From Phylloscopus collybita (taxonomy: Eukaryota; Chordata; Aves; Passeriformes; Phylloscopidae): a stretch of DNA of 64,000 nt. The stretch spans positions 378,501-442,500 of the forward strand of contig JAJNNQ010000142.1 of the NCBI GenBank assembly GCA_027886175.1, read 5' to 3'. The notes under the pieces were generated by a model that saw only the letters and a list, made by a program, of their open reading frames with translations, did not search any database and was not told where the DNA came from. The translations under genes were made by a program, and so were the position numbers. Of the stretch, positions 9,955 through 22,110 are shown in pieces. Within the stretch, counting starts at the first letter, position 1. The number at the start of each line of letters is the position of its first letter.

Positions 9955-10585
9955 GTTGGGAGTTTGGGGTTGGGAATTTGGGATTGGCAGTTTGGGTTTG
10001 GGAGTCTGGGGTTGGGAGTCTGGGGTTGGGAGTTTGGGGTTGGCAGTTTGGGATTGGCAGTTTGGGATTGGCAGTTTGCGGTTGGGAGTTTGGGGTTGGG
10101 AGTCTGGGGTTGGGAATTTGGGATTGGCAGTTTGGGGTTGGGAATTTGGGATTGGCTCTCTGGCATTGGCAGTCTGCGGTTGGGAGTTTGGGGTTGGGAA
10201 TTTGGGGTTGGGAATTTGGGGTTGGCAGTTTGGGGTTGACAGTTTGGGATTGGCTATCTGGCATTGCCAGTTTGGGGCTGGCAGTTTGGGGTTTGCCTTT
10301 TGGGGTTGGTAATTCGGAGGTTTTCCATTTGGGCTTGGCCATTTGGCATTGGCACTTTGGGGTTGGCAATACAGGATTTTCCAGTTGGGGTTTGCCATCT
10401 GGGGCTGGCAGTTTGGGGTTGGAAGTTTGGGATTGGCTATTTGACACTGGCAGTTTGGGGTTGGCAATATGGGGTTTTCCAGTTGGGGTTTTCCATTTGG
10501 GGTTGGGAGTTTGGGGTTTTCAGTTTGGGGTTGGCAGTTTGGGATTTTCAGTTTGGGGCTGGCAGTTTGGGGTTGGCAGTGATCT
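9955..10585. repeat. G-rich minisatellite, ~14-bp unit, about 45 copies
   Basis: Units alternate between GGGGTTGGGAGTTT, GGGATTGGCAGTTT and GGTTGGCAGTTTG. Runs of three or four G recur every 4-8 bases along much of the plus strand, giving many potential G-quadruplexes. Frames read through it encode low-complexity W/G-rich or P/Q/N-rich peptides and are not genes. Confidence 0.95.
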
Positions 10586-10696
10586 CCTCCATGTTCCTGA
10601 TGGATTTGGTAGCACCCAGCTGGAGGAGTTAATAGGTGGGAAAAGTCCGTGGAATTCATCAAAGGTGCTAAAGACAGATTTCCTCCTGTTTATCTG

Positions 10697-10738
<42 letters not shown>
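10697..10738. repeat. Poly(A) tract, 42 A
   Basis: Uninterrupted A42 followed by GAAGAAGAAATG. It begins about 110 bp after the G-rich array. No retroposon body can be recognised upstream. Confidence 0.9.
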
Positions 10739-10740
<2 letters not shown>

Positions 10741-11248
10741 AGAAGAAATGCAAGAAGTGGCTTTTCAAACACCAACCCACCAGGTGCAAATTACAACATC
10801 TGGTCGCTGGGCAGGAGCCAGGAGGGATCAAACGAGGAGCTGTGATGGGAAAACTAAATTTAAATAACATTGAAATAAATAAATTCTGACTTTGCTCGGA
10901 TGTACAGAGGAGAACAACCCCTACAAATGTCTGGGTGTGTCCAGACTGGGACCTTTGCTTAGGGGACACCGCGGGATTGGATGAAGGACATCGGTGCTGG
11001 GTGATTTTCCTGAGGCAGGGCCTTCGTGGCGTGAAGGTTTGTGCTGATTTTTGAGGGACCAAAATTGCTGAAACGAGGTGAAATCTCAACCACTCCACTG
11101 AAAAAACCCTCGTGGGCACCAGCAGGACTCTGGGATTCACTGCTCAGCCATTCAGGGCAAATCAATGTGCTTTAAATTTTTGGGAAATTCCGTTAGTGGC
11201 TGGCTGTGCCTCGAATGGTTTAAATACAGCAAAAATGCAGCAAAGCCA
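10739..11248. other. Non-coding unique sequence
   Basis: Nothing recognised: no repeats shared with other parts of the window and no credible frame. Confidence 0.45.
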
Positions 11249-11386
11249 GGAAAAGGAAAAGGAAAAGGAAAAGGAAAAGGAAAAGGAAAAGGAAAAGGAA
11301 AAGGAAAAGGAAAAGGAAAAGGAAAAGGAAAAGGAAAAGGAAAAGGAAAAGGAAAAGGAAAAGGAAAAGGAAAAGGAAAAGAAAAA
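11249..11386. repeat. (GGAAAA)n hexamer, ~22 copies
   Basis: A virtually perfect hexamer run that is entirely purine on the plus strand for nearly 140 bp. Such homopurine tracts can form triplex DNA. The KEKEKE and FPFPFP frames are reading artefacts. Confidence 0.97.
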
Positions 11387-11932
11387 ATCTCCCTGCCCTG
11401 CAAGCCTGGGGGGATTGAGGAGATTTGGGGTTCAGAGCCAGCAGGATTCATTCCTGTGAGTTTATTGCTCATAATGCACCCACAGCTCTCCCAAACATTT
11501 ATTTTTATTTATATTTATTCAGTATATTCATTATTATCATGACAGTATTTGTTAAATATATTTATTATCGTTTGCCCAGCCCTGAGGTGCGGCAGGCAGT
11601 GAATCCATCTGATTACAAACAGAACAATCCCCAGCTCTTGGCTGTTTTTTATTGCACCCCAAACCTTCCCGAGGGCGCTGGGTGCCTCCCCAGCCCCTCT
11701 TCCCCAGCCCATTAAACTCAGCCCAGCCAAATCAGTTCAGCTCCTTTCCCCAGTGATGATTCATCTGCCCAGACTGGGAGGAGATAAAATCCAATATAAA
11801 TCCCCATTTCCTGTGAAAGGAGTGAAGTTTAAACCTTTCCAATAACTCCATCCCCTTCAGCACCGGTGATGAGTTCTGCCTTTTGCTGCAGAATTATCTG
11901 CTCAGTGCCCCTGGCCCTGCCTGGTTTGTCTC
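11387..11932. other. Non-coding unique sequence
   Basis: AT-rich around 11495-11570 (TATTTATTCAGTATATTC and neighbours), otherwise unremarkable. Confidence 0.45.
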
Positions 11933-12816
11933 TGTCTTGGTTTGGACAGGCAGATATCTGACAGGGAAAACTGGAGTTTCCCTTGGAATGGGGAATGTAA
12001 ACCCCTCATCCCCCGCCAAATTATAATTTTGCAATCAAGGGCTCTCAGGCAAAGATTTGGGAATGGGAATAACAGTTCTTTGCTGGGAATATGAACAATA
12101 CAAATGGAGTAGAAAACAAAACCACCCAACCAAAGCAGCAAACAAACAAACAGCAATCCTGGAGAACCCTGACAGAGTCAGAGCTACAACCTGACACCCT
12201 GTTGGTCAGGGGGTTGGGAGCAGCCCCAAAGTGAGTCCTCCTGGAGTGGCAGAGGTGGTTCTGGTGGAGCAGAGATGATCCTGTAGAACAAGGGTCCAGG
12301 GGTGGTGAGAAGGGTCCAGGGGTGGTGAGAAGGGTCCAGGGATGGTGAGAAGGGTCCAGGGGTGATGAGAAGGGTCCAGGGATGGTGAGAAGGGTCCAGG
12401 GGTGGTGAGAAGGGTCCAGGGGTGGTGAGAAGGGTCCAGTCTTCCTCCAGGAATCGGGTGAAGCTGGATCCTTTCTGTGTTCCTGTGTCTCAGTTTTATC
12501 CAGGTGGGAATGGTTGGCTCCCCGCACTGGGTGGAGCATCTCACCCTGGGATGATGGAATGTGGATGTTCTGCTTTGGGGATGTGGCTTTTAGGGGTGTC
12601 TGAATGGCCCATCAGCAGAAAATATCCCCTGGAGGGAGGACAGGGGTGACAGAGATAACAAACACTGCCCCACCTGGTTTATCAGCTGGGCCAGGATCAG
12701 AAGGCACCCGCCCCTCTCCCCCCAGAGTTACAAGAGATAAAGAAAAAAAACATCTCCCCAGCTGCTTTTAACAAATGAAAATAGAACACACACCCCTGGC
12801 TCCACAACCCAAGACA
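11933..12816 (-). mobile_element. Complete solo LTR-A (884 bp) with perfect 5-bp target duplication
   Basis: Ends are TGTCTTGG (11933-11940) and CCAAGACA (12809-12816). GTCTC flanks it exactly on both sides (11928-11932 and 12817-12821). On the minus strand it carries GGATAAAACTGAG, the VNTR, AGTAAAG (here GCAAAG) and the U5-like end. This is the best reference copy of LTR-A in the window and fixes its boundaries. Confidence 0.93.
12290..12439. repeat. 20-bp VNTR in LTR-A, 7 full units plus a half
   Basis: Units start at 12290 and every 20 bp after that up to 12410, with a partial unit at 12430. One unit has GGTGATGAG instead of GGTGGTGAG. Confidence 0.95.
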
Positions 12817-12821
12817 GTCTC

Positions 12822-13599
12822 ACATCTGGAGCACCTCTGGAAATGCAAATGAACAGCAGCTGGAGGTGTTGCACCCCCCTCTCTCTGCCGTGCTCCCTTG
12901 TCTGAATATTCTTTATTTACACAGCAGCCTTTCAGTGTGGGAGGTTTTGAGGGGTTCCTGTTGGTTCAAGCATTAAACCTCCCCCCATTATTCAAAAATA
13001 TTCTCTCGGGTCAGGTTTGCAGCTGCTGGAAATTAATGTCCAACTCCAAGGGCCTGCACAAAGAATTATGGACAATTCCTAGCCTATTTTTAAATCTCAG
13101 AGAGGGCTGCAACAGCACATAAAGATCCATAATGTGCCCAGGGCTTTGTGTTTTTAACTCCAGCTGCCTGAATATTTTAGTCAGGATTTGGCGTTTTCAT
13201 TTACATGCAAAACTCCTGCAGGGAAACAGGAAAAAAAAATGGGGGGAGCTTTTAGAAATTAAACCAAAAGAATAATAAACATTGGTGTTCACTTCCTGCA
13301 TCCTAACAACCCAATAACCAGGTTCTTAGGTTAAGTATCCTTTTGTTGTGGAGGTTAAACAGGGTTTTGACAGAATTTTGCCAGGTAAAGGAGAAAAAGG
13401 ATCTTTTGGGGTGATGTTGGGGGGGCGTTTAAAAATCTCACAGCTCTGCTGCAAAACACCCTGAGCTCTGCAGGACCATCAGGTTCACCTTTTGCATTGT
13501 TTAGGGAGATTTTCAAACCACAGAAAGCCCAGATCTCCAGTGGATTGGGGGTGGTGGCCGTGGGTTGGGTTTGCTGGGTAAAATCCTCAGGTTTGCTGC
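12822..13599. other. Non-coding unique sequence
   Basis: Mostly AT-balanced sequence with no repeats shared with other parts of the window and no supported gene. Confidence 0.45.
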
Positions 13600-14860
13600 T
13601 GTGGGTAAAGAGAGGAGAGGCTCAGCTCCTCCTTAACTGGGAGCACTGGGAGCTCTGGAGGCTTTTCCCTAAAAGTGAAACCCTCATTTCCATCACTGCA
13701 TCTGGGGGAATGGTAAATTCCCCTGGGAATTCAGAAGGAATGGAGCTGAGGGTTGTCCTGGTCCCGCACTGGGACTTCTGGAGGCTTTTCCCCAAAAGCG
13801 AAACCATCATCCTCACCCCTTATTTCTGGGAGAGAGGGCAAGTTCCCTGGGAATTCAGCAACTGAGGAGGGAATGGAGCTGGGGATAGTCCTGCTGGGAG
13901 CACTGGGAGTTCTGAAGGCTTTTCCCTAAAATTTAAACCCTCATCCTCACCCCTTAATTCTGGGAGGGAGGGCAAATTCCCTGGGAATTTGGTAGGAATG
14001 GAGCTGAGGATTGTCCTGCTGGAAGTTCTGGGGGCTTTTCCCTAAAACTTAAACCCTTGTTCTCACTCCACAGTTCCGGGGGAAGGTAAATTCCCTGGGA
14101 ATTTGGTAGGAATGGAGTTGAGGAGCTGGGAGCACTGGGAGTTCCAGAGGCTCTTCCCTAAAATTTAAGCCCTCATCCTCACTCCCTGATTTTGGGGGGA
14201 AGGTAAATTCCCTGGGAATTTGGTAGGAATGGAGCTGAGGATTGTCCTGCTGGGAGCACTGGGAGTTCTGCAGGATTTTCCATAAAACTTAAACCCTCAT
14301 TCTCACTCCCCAGTTCTGGGGGAAGGTAAATTCCCTGGGAATTTGGTAGGAATGGAGTTGAGGAGCTGGGAGCACTGGGAGTTCCCCTTAAAGTGAAACC
14401 CTCATTTCCATCACCGCGTCTGGGGGAATGGTAAATTCCCCTGGGAATTCAGAGGGAATGGAGCTGAGGATGGCCCTGCTGGGAGCACTGAGAGTTCTGG
14501 AGGCTTTTCCCTGAAATTTAAGCCCTCATCCTCACTCCCTGATTTCGGGGGGAAGGTAAATTCCCTGGGAATTGGGAGGGAATGGAGCTGAGGGTTGTCC
14601 TGGTCCTGCATTGGGAGTTCTGGAGGCTTTTCCCCAAAAGTGAAACCCTCATCCTCACTCCCCCATTCTGGGGAGAAGGCAAATTCCCTGGGAATTCAGC
14701 AGCTGAGGAGGGAATGGAGCTGAGGATTGTCCTGCTGGGAGCACTGAGAGCTCTGGAGGCTTTTCTCTAAAATCTAAGCCCTCATCCTCACTCCCTGATT
14801 TCGGGGGGAAGGTAAATTCCCCGGGAATTGGGAGGGAATGGAGCTGAGGGTTGCTCTGCC
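13600..14860. repeat. Long-unit tandem array, ~107-131 bp unit, about 10 copies
   Basis: Each unit contains GGAATGGAGCTGAGG, then CTGCTGGGAGCACTGGGAG, GCTTTTCCCTAAAA, CCCTCATCCTCACTCC and GGTAAATTCCCTGGGAATT. The anchor GGAATGGAG recurs near 13739, 13870, 13996, 14108, 14227, 14348, 14455, 14580, 14710 and 14836. Unit length varies through short insertions and deletions. It has no coding potential. Confidence 0.93.
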
Positions 14861-15925
14861 AGCAGCAGGTGACAGAAAGGCCTTGAGCTGCAGCACCTCC
14901 CAGGACTGCTCAGGATTCTCTGGAATTCACTCTCATTAAATCAGACCTTGCCAGGAGCTCTCTGCTGCTCGCTTCTGGAGCACGGAATGTGCCTGCACAG
15001 CCAGAGAAGCCCATTAAATATTTAAACCCCGTCCTTTCCTCAAAAGCAGAGCACAAAGATGATTTTCCGTGGAATTTAACATTAAACTCTGGCAATTTGT
15101 ACAGCTGTGCATATAAATAGCTTGCACATCATCTCCGGAGGCAAAGGTCACTCTGCCTCATCCATTTCAATGCTGGAGTTTCATAGCAACAACCTCCCCT
15201 CTCCTGGCTCCCTGTTATTTATCCAGAGGGACTTCAAAAACTGGGAGAGAGCGCTGTTGGTTTTGGAGAGATGAATGAATGAATGGGAGCTGATTGGGAT
15301 ATTTTGCCTTAATCACCGGGCTCTTTTCCCCCCTTTCGCAGAGCTCTGTGGATAAGCAGAGCCCCCCGAGCCGCGGGGGCTGGGTGGCACAAAGCTTTTC
15401 CCAGGGAAGAAATCCGAACAGACAAGTGCCTGATTCCCCTTAATGCAATTTGTTCCACGGCTGATCTTCAGCCCCTGCTTCATTACCTTAGACAAACTCA
15501 GACCTGGCTCCCGAGGAGAAAAACGCTCTCATTTGCAATTAGAATCCCCCAATTACACAGCACATCTTGAGAGCTGCAGCTGATGGGAGTTGACTTTTTA
15601 AATGCCAGAGCCGTTATTTCCTCAAATAATCAATGTTTGGGAGTGAATGTCACGGAAGGATCGGGCAAACAAAACGCTGCCCGAGCTGCGAAACATCTTT
15701 AATTTCTGTGCAGATCCCCCAGGCAGGGCTTTCATCGGGTGAGAAACAGGGATGGGGGCTTGGCTGGGGTGGGCTGAGGAGATTTGGCCCTTTTTTGGGA
15801 GCAGGGCTCGCCCTGGGGAACCACAGAACCCCGGAGCTGAAGGATTTTTATCATTCCCTGCAGATGATCCCAGCCCCAGGCAGGAGCAGGAATTTCAGCT
15901 CCTCCCTCACCGCTGCAGTCCTGGG
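14861..15925. other. Non-coding unique sequence
   Basis: Includes AT-rich stretches with AATTACA and ATTTGCAATTAG motifs around 15500-15630 that could be part of a conserved element, but nothing decisive. Confidence 0.4.
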
Positions 15926-16545
15926 ACCGCCCAAACTCCAGGAATACTGAACTTTCAGGGAACAATTCCCCAAACTCCAGGAATGCTGAACTTTTAGGAA
16001 ATGATCCTCCAATTCCAGCAATGCTGAACTTTCGGGAATAATCCCCCAAACTCCAGCAATGCTGAACTGTTAGGGAGCAATCTCCAAACTTCAGGAATGC
16101 TGAACTTTCAGGGAATAATCCCCCAAACTCCAGGAATGCTGAATTTCAGGGACCAATCCCCAAACTCTAGGAATGCTGAACTTTTAGGGAATAATCCCCC
16201 AAACTCCAGGAATGCTGAACTTTTAGGGAACAATCCCCAAACTCCAGGAATGCTGAACTTTCAGGGAACAATTCCCAAACTCCAGGAATGCTGAACTTTT
16301 AGGGAACAATCCCCCAAACTCCAGGAATGCTGAACTTTTGGGGAATAATCCCCCAAACTCCAGGAATGCTGAACTTTTAGGGAACAATCCCCAAACTCCA
16401 GGAATGCTGAACTTTCAGGGAACAATTCCCAAACTCCAGGAATGCTGAACTTTCAGGGAACAATTCCCAAACTCCAGGAATGCTGAACTTTCAGGGAACA
16501 ATCCCCAAACTCCAGGAATGCTGAACTTTCAGGGAACAACCCCCA
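15926..16545. repeat. Minisatellite, ~37-40 bp unit, about 16 copies
   Basis: Units read CCAGGAATGCTGAACTTTCA, then GGGAACAATTCCCCAAACT. TGCTGAA occurs every 36-40 bp from 15945 to 16520. Each unit includes GGGAACAATTCCC, a partly self-complementary motif. Confidence 0.95.
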
Positions 16546-16789
16546 TGTCTTCTCCATTTGCATCCAGGATCTTTGTGTGGCTGTGCCTCCCATATTTCCC
16601 ACATTTATTTCCCACATTTCCACATTTGCACATTTGTTCCATCCAACGCTCGTTTTTCCATCTTTGCCCATTTCAATCCCCTGCATTCGATGTCCCCATT
16701 TATCATTTGGGTGGAAGGATGTTAATTGACTGGCTGGTAATTCCAGGGGCCTCCTGCTGAGGGTGAATCGGGGGGAACTGGTTGTTTTT

Positions 16790-17280
16790 GCTGCCTCTCC
16801 CGGGAGTTAATTGAGAAGTTATTCAATTATAGGGAATATCCTTTTATTGCTAATAAGATATTCCGATACAAACAACATCCCCCACTCTGAAATGGAATTA
16901 TGAGAAACTTGAAGCTGCTTGGCGAAGAGGCTTCAAAAACGAACCTGGAATCAATGCCAGCTCCAGAGGAGCGAAAGGAGATCGATAAAATTCTTATCAG
17001 GGTTCCCTCACTATTTATTTACTCTCACTTGTGATTGTTTGGACATTGGTAAGAACCGGTGCAGATGGATCAGGCTGAAAAGCCCTTCTTAATGCAGATT
17101 ATCAGGCAGGATATCTAAAGCACAGCTAATAGTGCTCTCTATTATCTAATTTGCCAAGATTAGATTTTCTTTTTCTGCACCACTTCACAAGCTCATCTCC
17201 ACTCTGCTATTGGCTCCTCGAGTCGGGGAAGAGCATCTCCAGTAAATAAATATCAATTCTCTCCTTATTAATTTGCAAAG
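16790..17280. promoter_or_regulatory. Candidate conserved non-coding element (CNE-like island)
   Basis: AT-rich, repeat-free sequence dense in homeodomain and GATA-type cores: GTTAATTGAG, TCAATTATAGG, GCTAATAAGATATTCC, GATCGATAAAATTCTTATC, TATTATCTAATTTGCC, AGATTAGATTTTC. Base composition and texture differ sharply from the GC-rich arrays around it. It looks like a regulatory element of a distant developmental gene. Conservation cannot be measured here, so this is inference. Confidence 0.35.
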
Positions 17281-18626
17281 CAGCAGCACCTGGAAGCCCA
17301 AAGGGAGGCAGGGCTCTGAGGGGGACGTGCAGCTCACCAGGAATGAAGGACAAACCTTCATTTGCTTCCCCTAAACCCGACCTGTGGATCTCTCTGGAAT
17401 GAAAATAAGGAACTGCCAGTGTTCTGGCTGATTTTGGCTCCTCGGGAGTTGTTCAGGGGGTGAGAGGGAGGAAATGAGAACCAACCCACAGCCCACCACG
17501 CACCCCTTCCTCCCTGCCCCTCGAGTGGGTCCTTCTCCCTCCTGTGTCCCCATAAATTCCTCCAGTGCCCTCATAAATTCCTCCAAGAGTCCAGGACGAG
17601 TCAGATTTCAGGCTGAAATCCAGCGGGATCAGATGATTTGGTGTGGACTGGAATTTGGGCCACTTCTCTGCTCTCTGGCGTTCTGGAGGACACCTCAGTT
17701 CCACATCATTGAAATCTGTTATAAAGCAGATTTCTGGTTTTCACTCGAGAATGGGACAGGAAAAGGGGGAAATCAACAACTAAAAAACGTCGCTGTTTAT
17801 GAGCTCCCTTTGCAATAATGCCCTCCCCACCGGAGCAGACGAATTTCCAATCTTTTGAAGGCAAATATTCCCCAGAGGAATCTGGGCTGCATCACCCAAG
17901 GGGTGGCACAGCCCGGGGGGGTGGATTTTTCCTTTTGTTTAGGAAAGCAGACAGGCAATCTTATTTAAGACAGGGGGAAAGGACAAATTGGGAGGGCGAT
18001 TTGAGCAGATTGATTTTATCCTCCCTCCACCCCCAGCCCTGACAGCTGGGAGCGGGAGCTCTGTGGGGAGCGTTTCCAGGAGATTGAGCAGCAACAGTTC
18101 GGTTTCCTCGAGCAATCAAATGGAAGTTCTGAACGACCTGATGTAAAAAGAAACAACAGCCCAACGAACAATAGGAGCAAACACGGAAAGCCTCTGTTAA
18201 ATCGTTGCCGCGGAGATTAGAAAAAGTTCGAAGAATGAGGTCTGGAAATTGCAATCTTTGGGTGGTTTTGTCGGGATCAGCTCCGAAGAGGAGGAATAGG
18301 AGATGCGGGCCCCCCCTTGGGATGGAGCTGGGTGAAAAGGGAATAAAGAAAGCTATTAAAGGATCCCTTTGCTCACTGCAGCCTGCTCCGAACAACAACC
18401 CAGCTGCTCGGAAAGCCCGGAGGCGTTCTGGAGTGCAGGAGCAGCTTTGGAGAGCGTGTGGTGCTGGGGCAGCTCAGACACATCCTGAGCTCCTGACCCC
18501 ATCCCAGCCTGGTCCAAAACACCCACGTGTGGTGATGGAATGGGGAATAAACAGTGGGAAAAGCCCAGCTCAGCCCTGCCTGCTCCTCAGCTCCAGGCTC
18601 CTGCTGCATTTCATTGGATCCTTGGT
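17281..18626. other. Non-coding unique sequence
   Basis: No repeats shared with other parts of the window. Frames of 60-145 codons occur but have no domain, splice structure or start context worth following. Confidence 0.45.
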
Positions 18627-18665
18627 ATAAATACATATTTTAAAGTTGGCTTTTCACAAATGTCA
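18627..18665 (+). mobile_element. Short LTR-D 5' fragment
   Basis: TATAAATACATATTTTAAAG followed by TTGGCTTTTCACAAATGTC matches the 5' end of LTR-D at 6868-6900. Only about 39 bp can be followed. Confidence 0.45.
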
Positions 18666-19989
18666 ATCCCAGTGGAAATCAACACATTGAATTTCCTGTT
18701 GTGGCTGATCCAGAGGCAATTCCAAGGGGAAGAACTCAAACCATTTGTTTTGTAGTCCCCCTGGCCTTGAGCAAAATCGTTTTGAATTTTGGTTTTCTGC
18801 CTCCCAAGGTGTCCATGAACTTAAAAAAAATCCTCTAGCTGGAGCACTGAAATACCGAGACATGGAAGTGTTTCAGGTTTGACATTTATCTGACTGAAAA
18901 TGTCACGGTTTCCAGAACATTTCGGGCTCCCAGAGCTGTGAGGTTCAGAACCCACCGGTGTCAGGGTCTGTGGGTGCTTGGGATGAGGGATCTCCATCCA
19001 AAGAAGCCGAGGTAAAACAGCCCCAGGTGTCCGAAATACACCCCAAAGTTCAGGCCACAAAGGACTTTGCACAATGAACATCATCCTTAACGAGCTTCCA
19101 GCAGCTTTTAATTAATGACCACTTCCAGCCTGCTCCACCGAGGCACGGACTGCAGTTTTAGGGACTTGGAAGCTGCATCTCAGCTTCCAAATTTGAAATG
19201 AGAAGCAAACCCAGAGTCCCTGGAGCGTTTTTATTTTTATTTCATTCTGCTGCCCTGGCTCTTTAGCTCTCAGCCGGAGCCCGGCCTTGTTTACCCTGCA
19301 GAGTTCAGCAGCATAATTGAAATTAATATTGGCCTTAAAGAGGAGCTCGTTTCTCTCTGCTGTTCTGAGTTAGCATAAATGTCATTTTTAAGCTACGTTT
19401 GTGTGGGGATGAAGCTCTTTTACACCCAATTATAAAGGCAGGGCTGCGATTCCGCGGAGGCCCCGCTAACAGCTCCTGTTAGGCCTGCGGAGCACTCAGG
19501 CAAGAAGAGCTTTGTAATAAGGTCAGAAAGGCTGGAAATTCCCGGGATCTCAGCCCCGGGAGCAGCTCAGAGTGGGCCGGGAGGGTTTCACTTCATTAAA
19601 TGTGAGAAGGCACAACTTGCACTAAATCGTGGTTAAACATTGAGAGCAGCAGGGGCTGCCTGGGGTGGGCAGGGCTGCTCCTGCCCTGGGGAATCCTGGA
19701 GGAGCAGCCTGGGGCTGGGACAGGGGAAATCAGCTTCTCTCAGTGCCCCCAGAGCTGCTGGAGGCACGGGGAAAATCAGCATTAATTTTTTTTTTTTTAA
19801 TTGACCATTACTGTGGCCTTGAGCAGAGCAAACTCCCCATCCTTTGTAATCCCCCTTCCTGGGGTGGTTTTGCCTCTGGTGGGAGAAATGAGCAGAATTC
19901 CCAGGGTTTAAGAGCCAGAAGCAACTAAAAATCTGCAGGACTTCCTGCAATAATCTGCATATTACAATATTTATAATACCTGTGTTCAA
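18666..19989. other. Non-coding unique sequence with a CNE-like stretch
   Basis: About 19300-19530 is repeat-free with AGCATAATTGAAATTAATATT, then TTAGCATAAATGTC and ACCCAATTATAAAGGC, resembling other CNE-like islands in the window. A T10 run lies near 19788. No gene is supported. Confidence 0.35.
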
Positions 19990-20056
19990 TATGGGCCATT
20001 TGCTTAAGAGATGGACTCGGTGATCCCTGTGGGCCCCTTCTAACTCAGAATATTCT
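19990..20056 (+). mobile_element. 3' end of a CR1-type LINE
   Basis: AGATGGACTCGGTGATCCC, TGTGGGCCCCTTCTAACTCA and GAATATTCTGTGG match the well-known CR1 3' UTR, which ends in short ATTCTATG-type repeats. Only the last ~65 bp remain, as usual for 5'-truncated CR1 copies. This is the best single taxonomic marker in the window, pointing to a bird or other sauropsid. Confidence 0.85.
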
Positions 20057-20175
20057 GTGGATGTTTATCCTGCAGAATGTACTTGGGCTCAAATATCTCC
20101 TGTAGAAAGTACCTGGGCTCAGATTTACCCAAGTAGTAAAGGCACAGTGTGCCAAGGATTAAATATCTTCATTTA

Positions 20176-20362
20176 AAACAAACAAACAAACAAACAAACA
20201 AACAAAACCACCAAAACAACAACAAAAACACCAAAAACCCAACAAAAACAAACAAACAAACCACAAAACAAAACCCAAAACAAACAAACAAAAAACCAAA
20301 AACAAACCACAAAACAAAAACAACCAACCAAAAACACAAAGAACCCCAACCAACAAAAAAGG
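20176..20362. repeat. (CAAA)n and A/C-rich simple repeat
   Basis: It starts as perfect AAAC tetramers and decays into mixed AAAC/ACCA sequence. G is almost absent on the plus strand for about 185 bp. Confidence 0.95.
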
Positions 20363-21629
20363 AGGCAAGTTCTATTTTTGCTCAGATTTTATCTAACTCC
20401 ACTGTTGAGTTCTTCCTGCTCCTGGTGGCTTTTTCAGCTGCTATCACATTTCCGTGCTGCTTCAAGAGCGTTATCAAGCCCTCCCTTAACTGCTTCATGA
20501 GGAGCCAAATCTCCTCTTTGATGAGCTGAAACTTTAAAGAGAACAGAACAGCAGATTTGGGGAATGGCTCCCATCCGTTAATTGTCATGGCTTTAATAAT
20601 CAGGGCAATTTTGATCAGTTATTTTGGATTTTGCTTGAAATTGGAAGCAGCTCTGAGCAATCCAAGCCTTGATTTTGGCTCATAAATCACGGGTGGTTGG
20701 GAGAGAGGGGAGCAGAGGGAGCAGGTAATGGGATTGCTCAGGTTTTGCTGACTTCGATAATAAAAGCTGCCACCCCAAAGGAAAGAGAAGCGTTTGGTGT
20801 GCGAAGGGAATAAAAAAAATATGAACTCATCCTGGCTAATGGCTCTGAGAAGTAATAGAAAGATATGCATAGATTATTTCCAGTCTTAAAGAAAAGAGGG
20901 ATGCATCCAATTTGCATTAAATGTTCCTGGTAATCTTACGGGGGAAGAGATTTCCTTGGAAACACAGGGATCATTACAGGAGGGGAGTGGAGGTTTTGTC
21001 CTTGAGTAAAGTTTCCTTTGGATCCCATTAAACCTCGGTTCTGCTGGGCTTGGCTGATGATCCAAACCCCCCAGAGCTGCTTTTTGTGTGGAGCTCTGCT
21101 CCAGGAAAGGGGAGGGAAGGTTGTGGGCAGCTCCTGGAGCCAGGAGATGGAGCAGGTTCCAGTGGGATGGAAAACACGGAGCCACCTCCTTCCCTTTTTA
21201 ACCTCTGCTCTCTGAGAGGGGCAGGAAGAGGTCAGGAAGCCCCTGGTTGTCCCAACAACCCTCTGGGGGAGGTAAAACTGGGAATTAACCCCTGGGACCT
21301 GAGATTAGAACTGAGATTTTTGCCCAGTTCTTGAATCCCCTCTGATTTTCCAGGACAGAGCTATTCCAGGTGTGGAATTAGAGACAGGGCAGGGCAGCAG
21401 CCTGTGCAGGGCTCTGCACCCCATCCTTCCCAAAGATCCAGACCCAGCCTTGCCCAGCTGTGTACCCCATCCTTCCCAAAGATCCAGACCCAGCCCTGCA
21501 TTCCCACCCTTCCCCAAAATCCCCTCCTGACCCCTTTTCCATCTCCTGTCGCTCCTGGCTCCCCCCATCCTGCACCCTCCCTGAGCTGGGTGTTCATTTG
21601 CTAATTACCCTTTCCTTGCCTTTCCGTGC
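20363..21629. other. Non-coding unique sequence with one short tandem duplication
   Basis: A ~50-bp segment (CCCCATCCTTCCCAAAGATC then CAGACCCAGCC) is present twice, at about 21418-21450 and 21466-21498. The rest shows no gene. Confidence 0.5.

Positions 21630-21670
<41 letters not shown>
21630..21670. repeat. (ATT)n microsatellite, ~13 copies
   Basis: A perfect TTA/ATT trinucleotide run, likely length-polymorphic. Confidence 0.95.
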
Positions 21671-21671
<1 letters not shown>

Positions 21672-21754
21672 TCTCACAATCACTTACCAGAGAAGTTTCC
21701 TCCCTCCTCCTCCTCCTTGCCCAAACACAAACACATTTTTATCAACACGGCCGA

Positions 21755-22110
21755 CATGATTGCACTTGTGCTGTTATGTTTTATTTATTTCCATATAGGT
21801 TTGATTCTGTTGCAGTTTCTCATTTCTGCCTGATGCATTATTCATGATTTATACAATATTGGAGCTCGTGTAGGACACCCTCAGTTTATTGGCTCTGCTC
21901 TCCTTGTTCTGGGTATATAAAAATAAAACATGGCAAGCTCTTTCTCCCTGCACGTTCTGCTGTTTGCAGGGAAACAATGGCAATAATAGCGGGTTAAAAT
22001 CATTGCTGATTCTGCTTTTAACACCTCGGTAGCCGAAACAGAATTGAAATTAGGGATTGTTTTAGTTATTGGTGTGGAGCAAATACTCGTCAATGCTCTA
22101 AGGCCAAATT
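21755..22110. promoter_or_regulatory. Candidate CNE-like island
   Basis: AT-rich, repeat-free sequence including CATGATTGCACTTGTGC, TGATGCATTATTCATGATTT, ATGGCAATAATAGCGGG and TTGAAATTAGGGATTG. Homeodomain-type cores are frequent and no reading frame is sustained. Function is inferred from texture only. Confidence 0.3.

Noticed and set aside
9955..10585. Interstitial telomere sequence
   Set aside because: GGGTT appears often, but the TTAGGG unit is absent and the period is about 14 bp.
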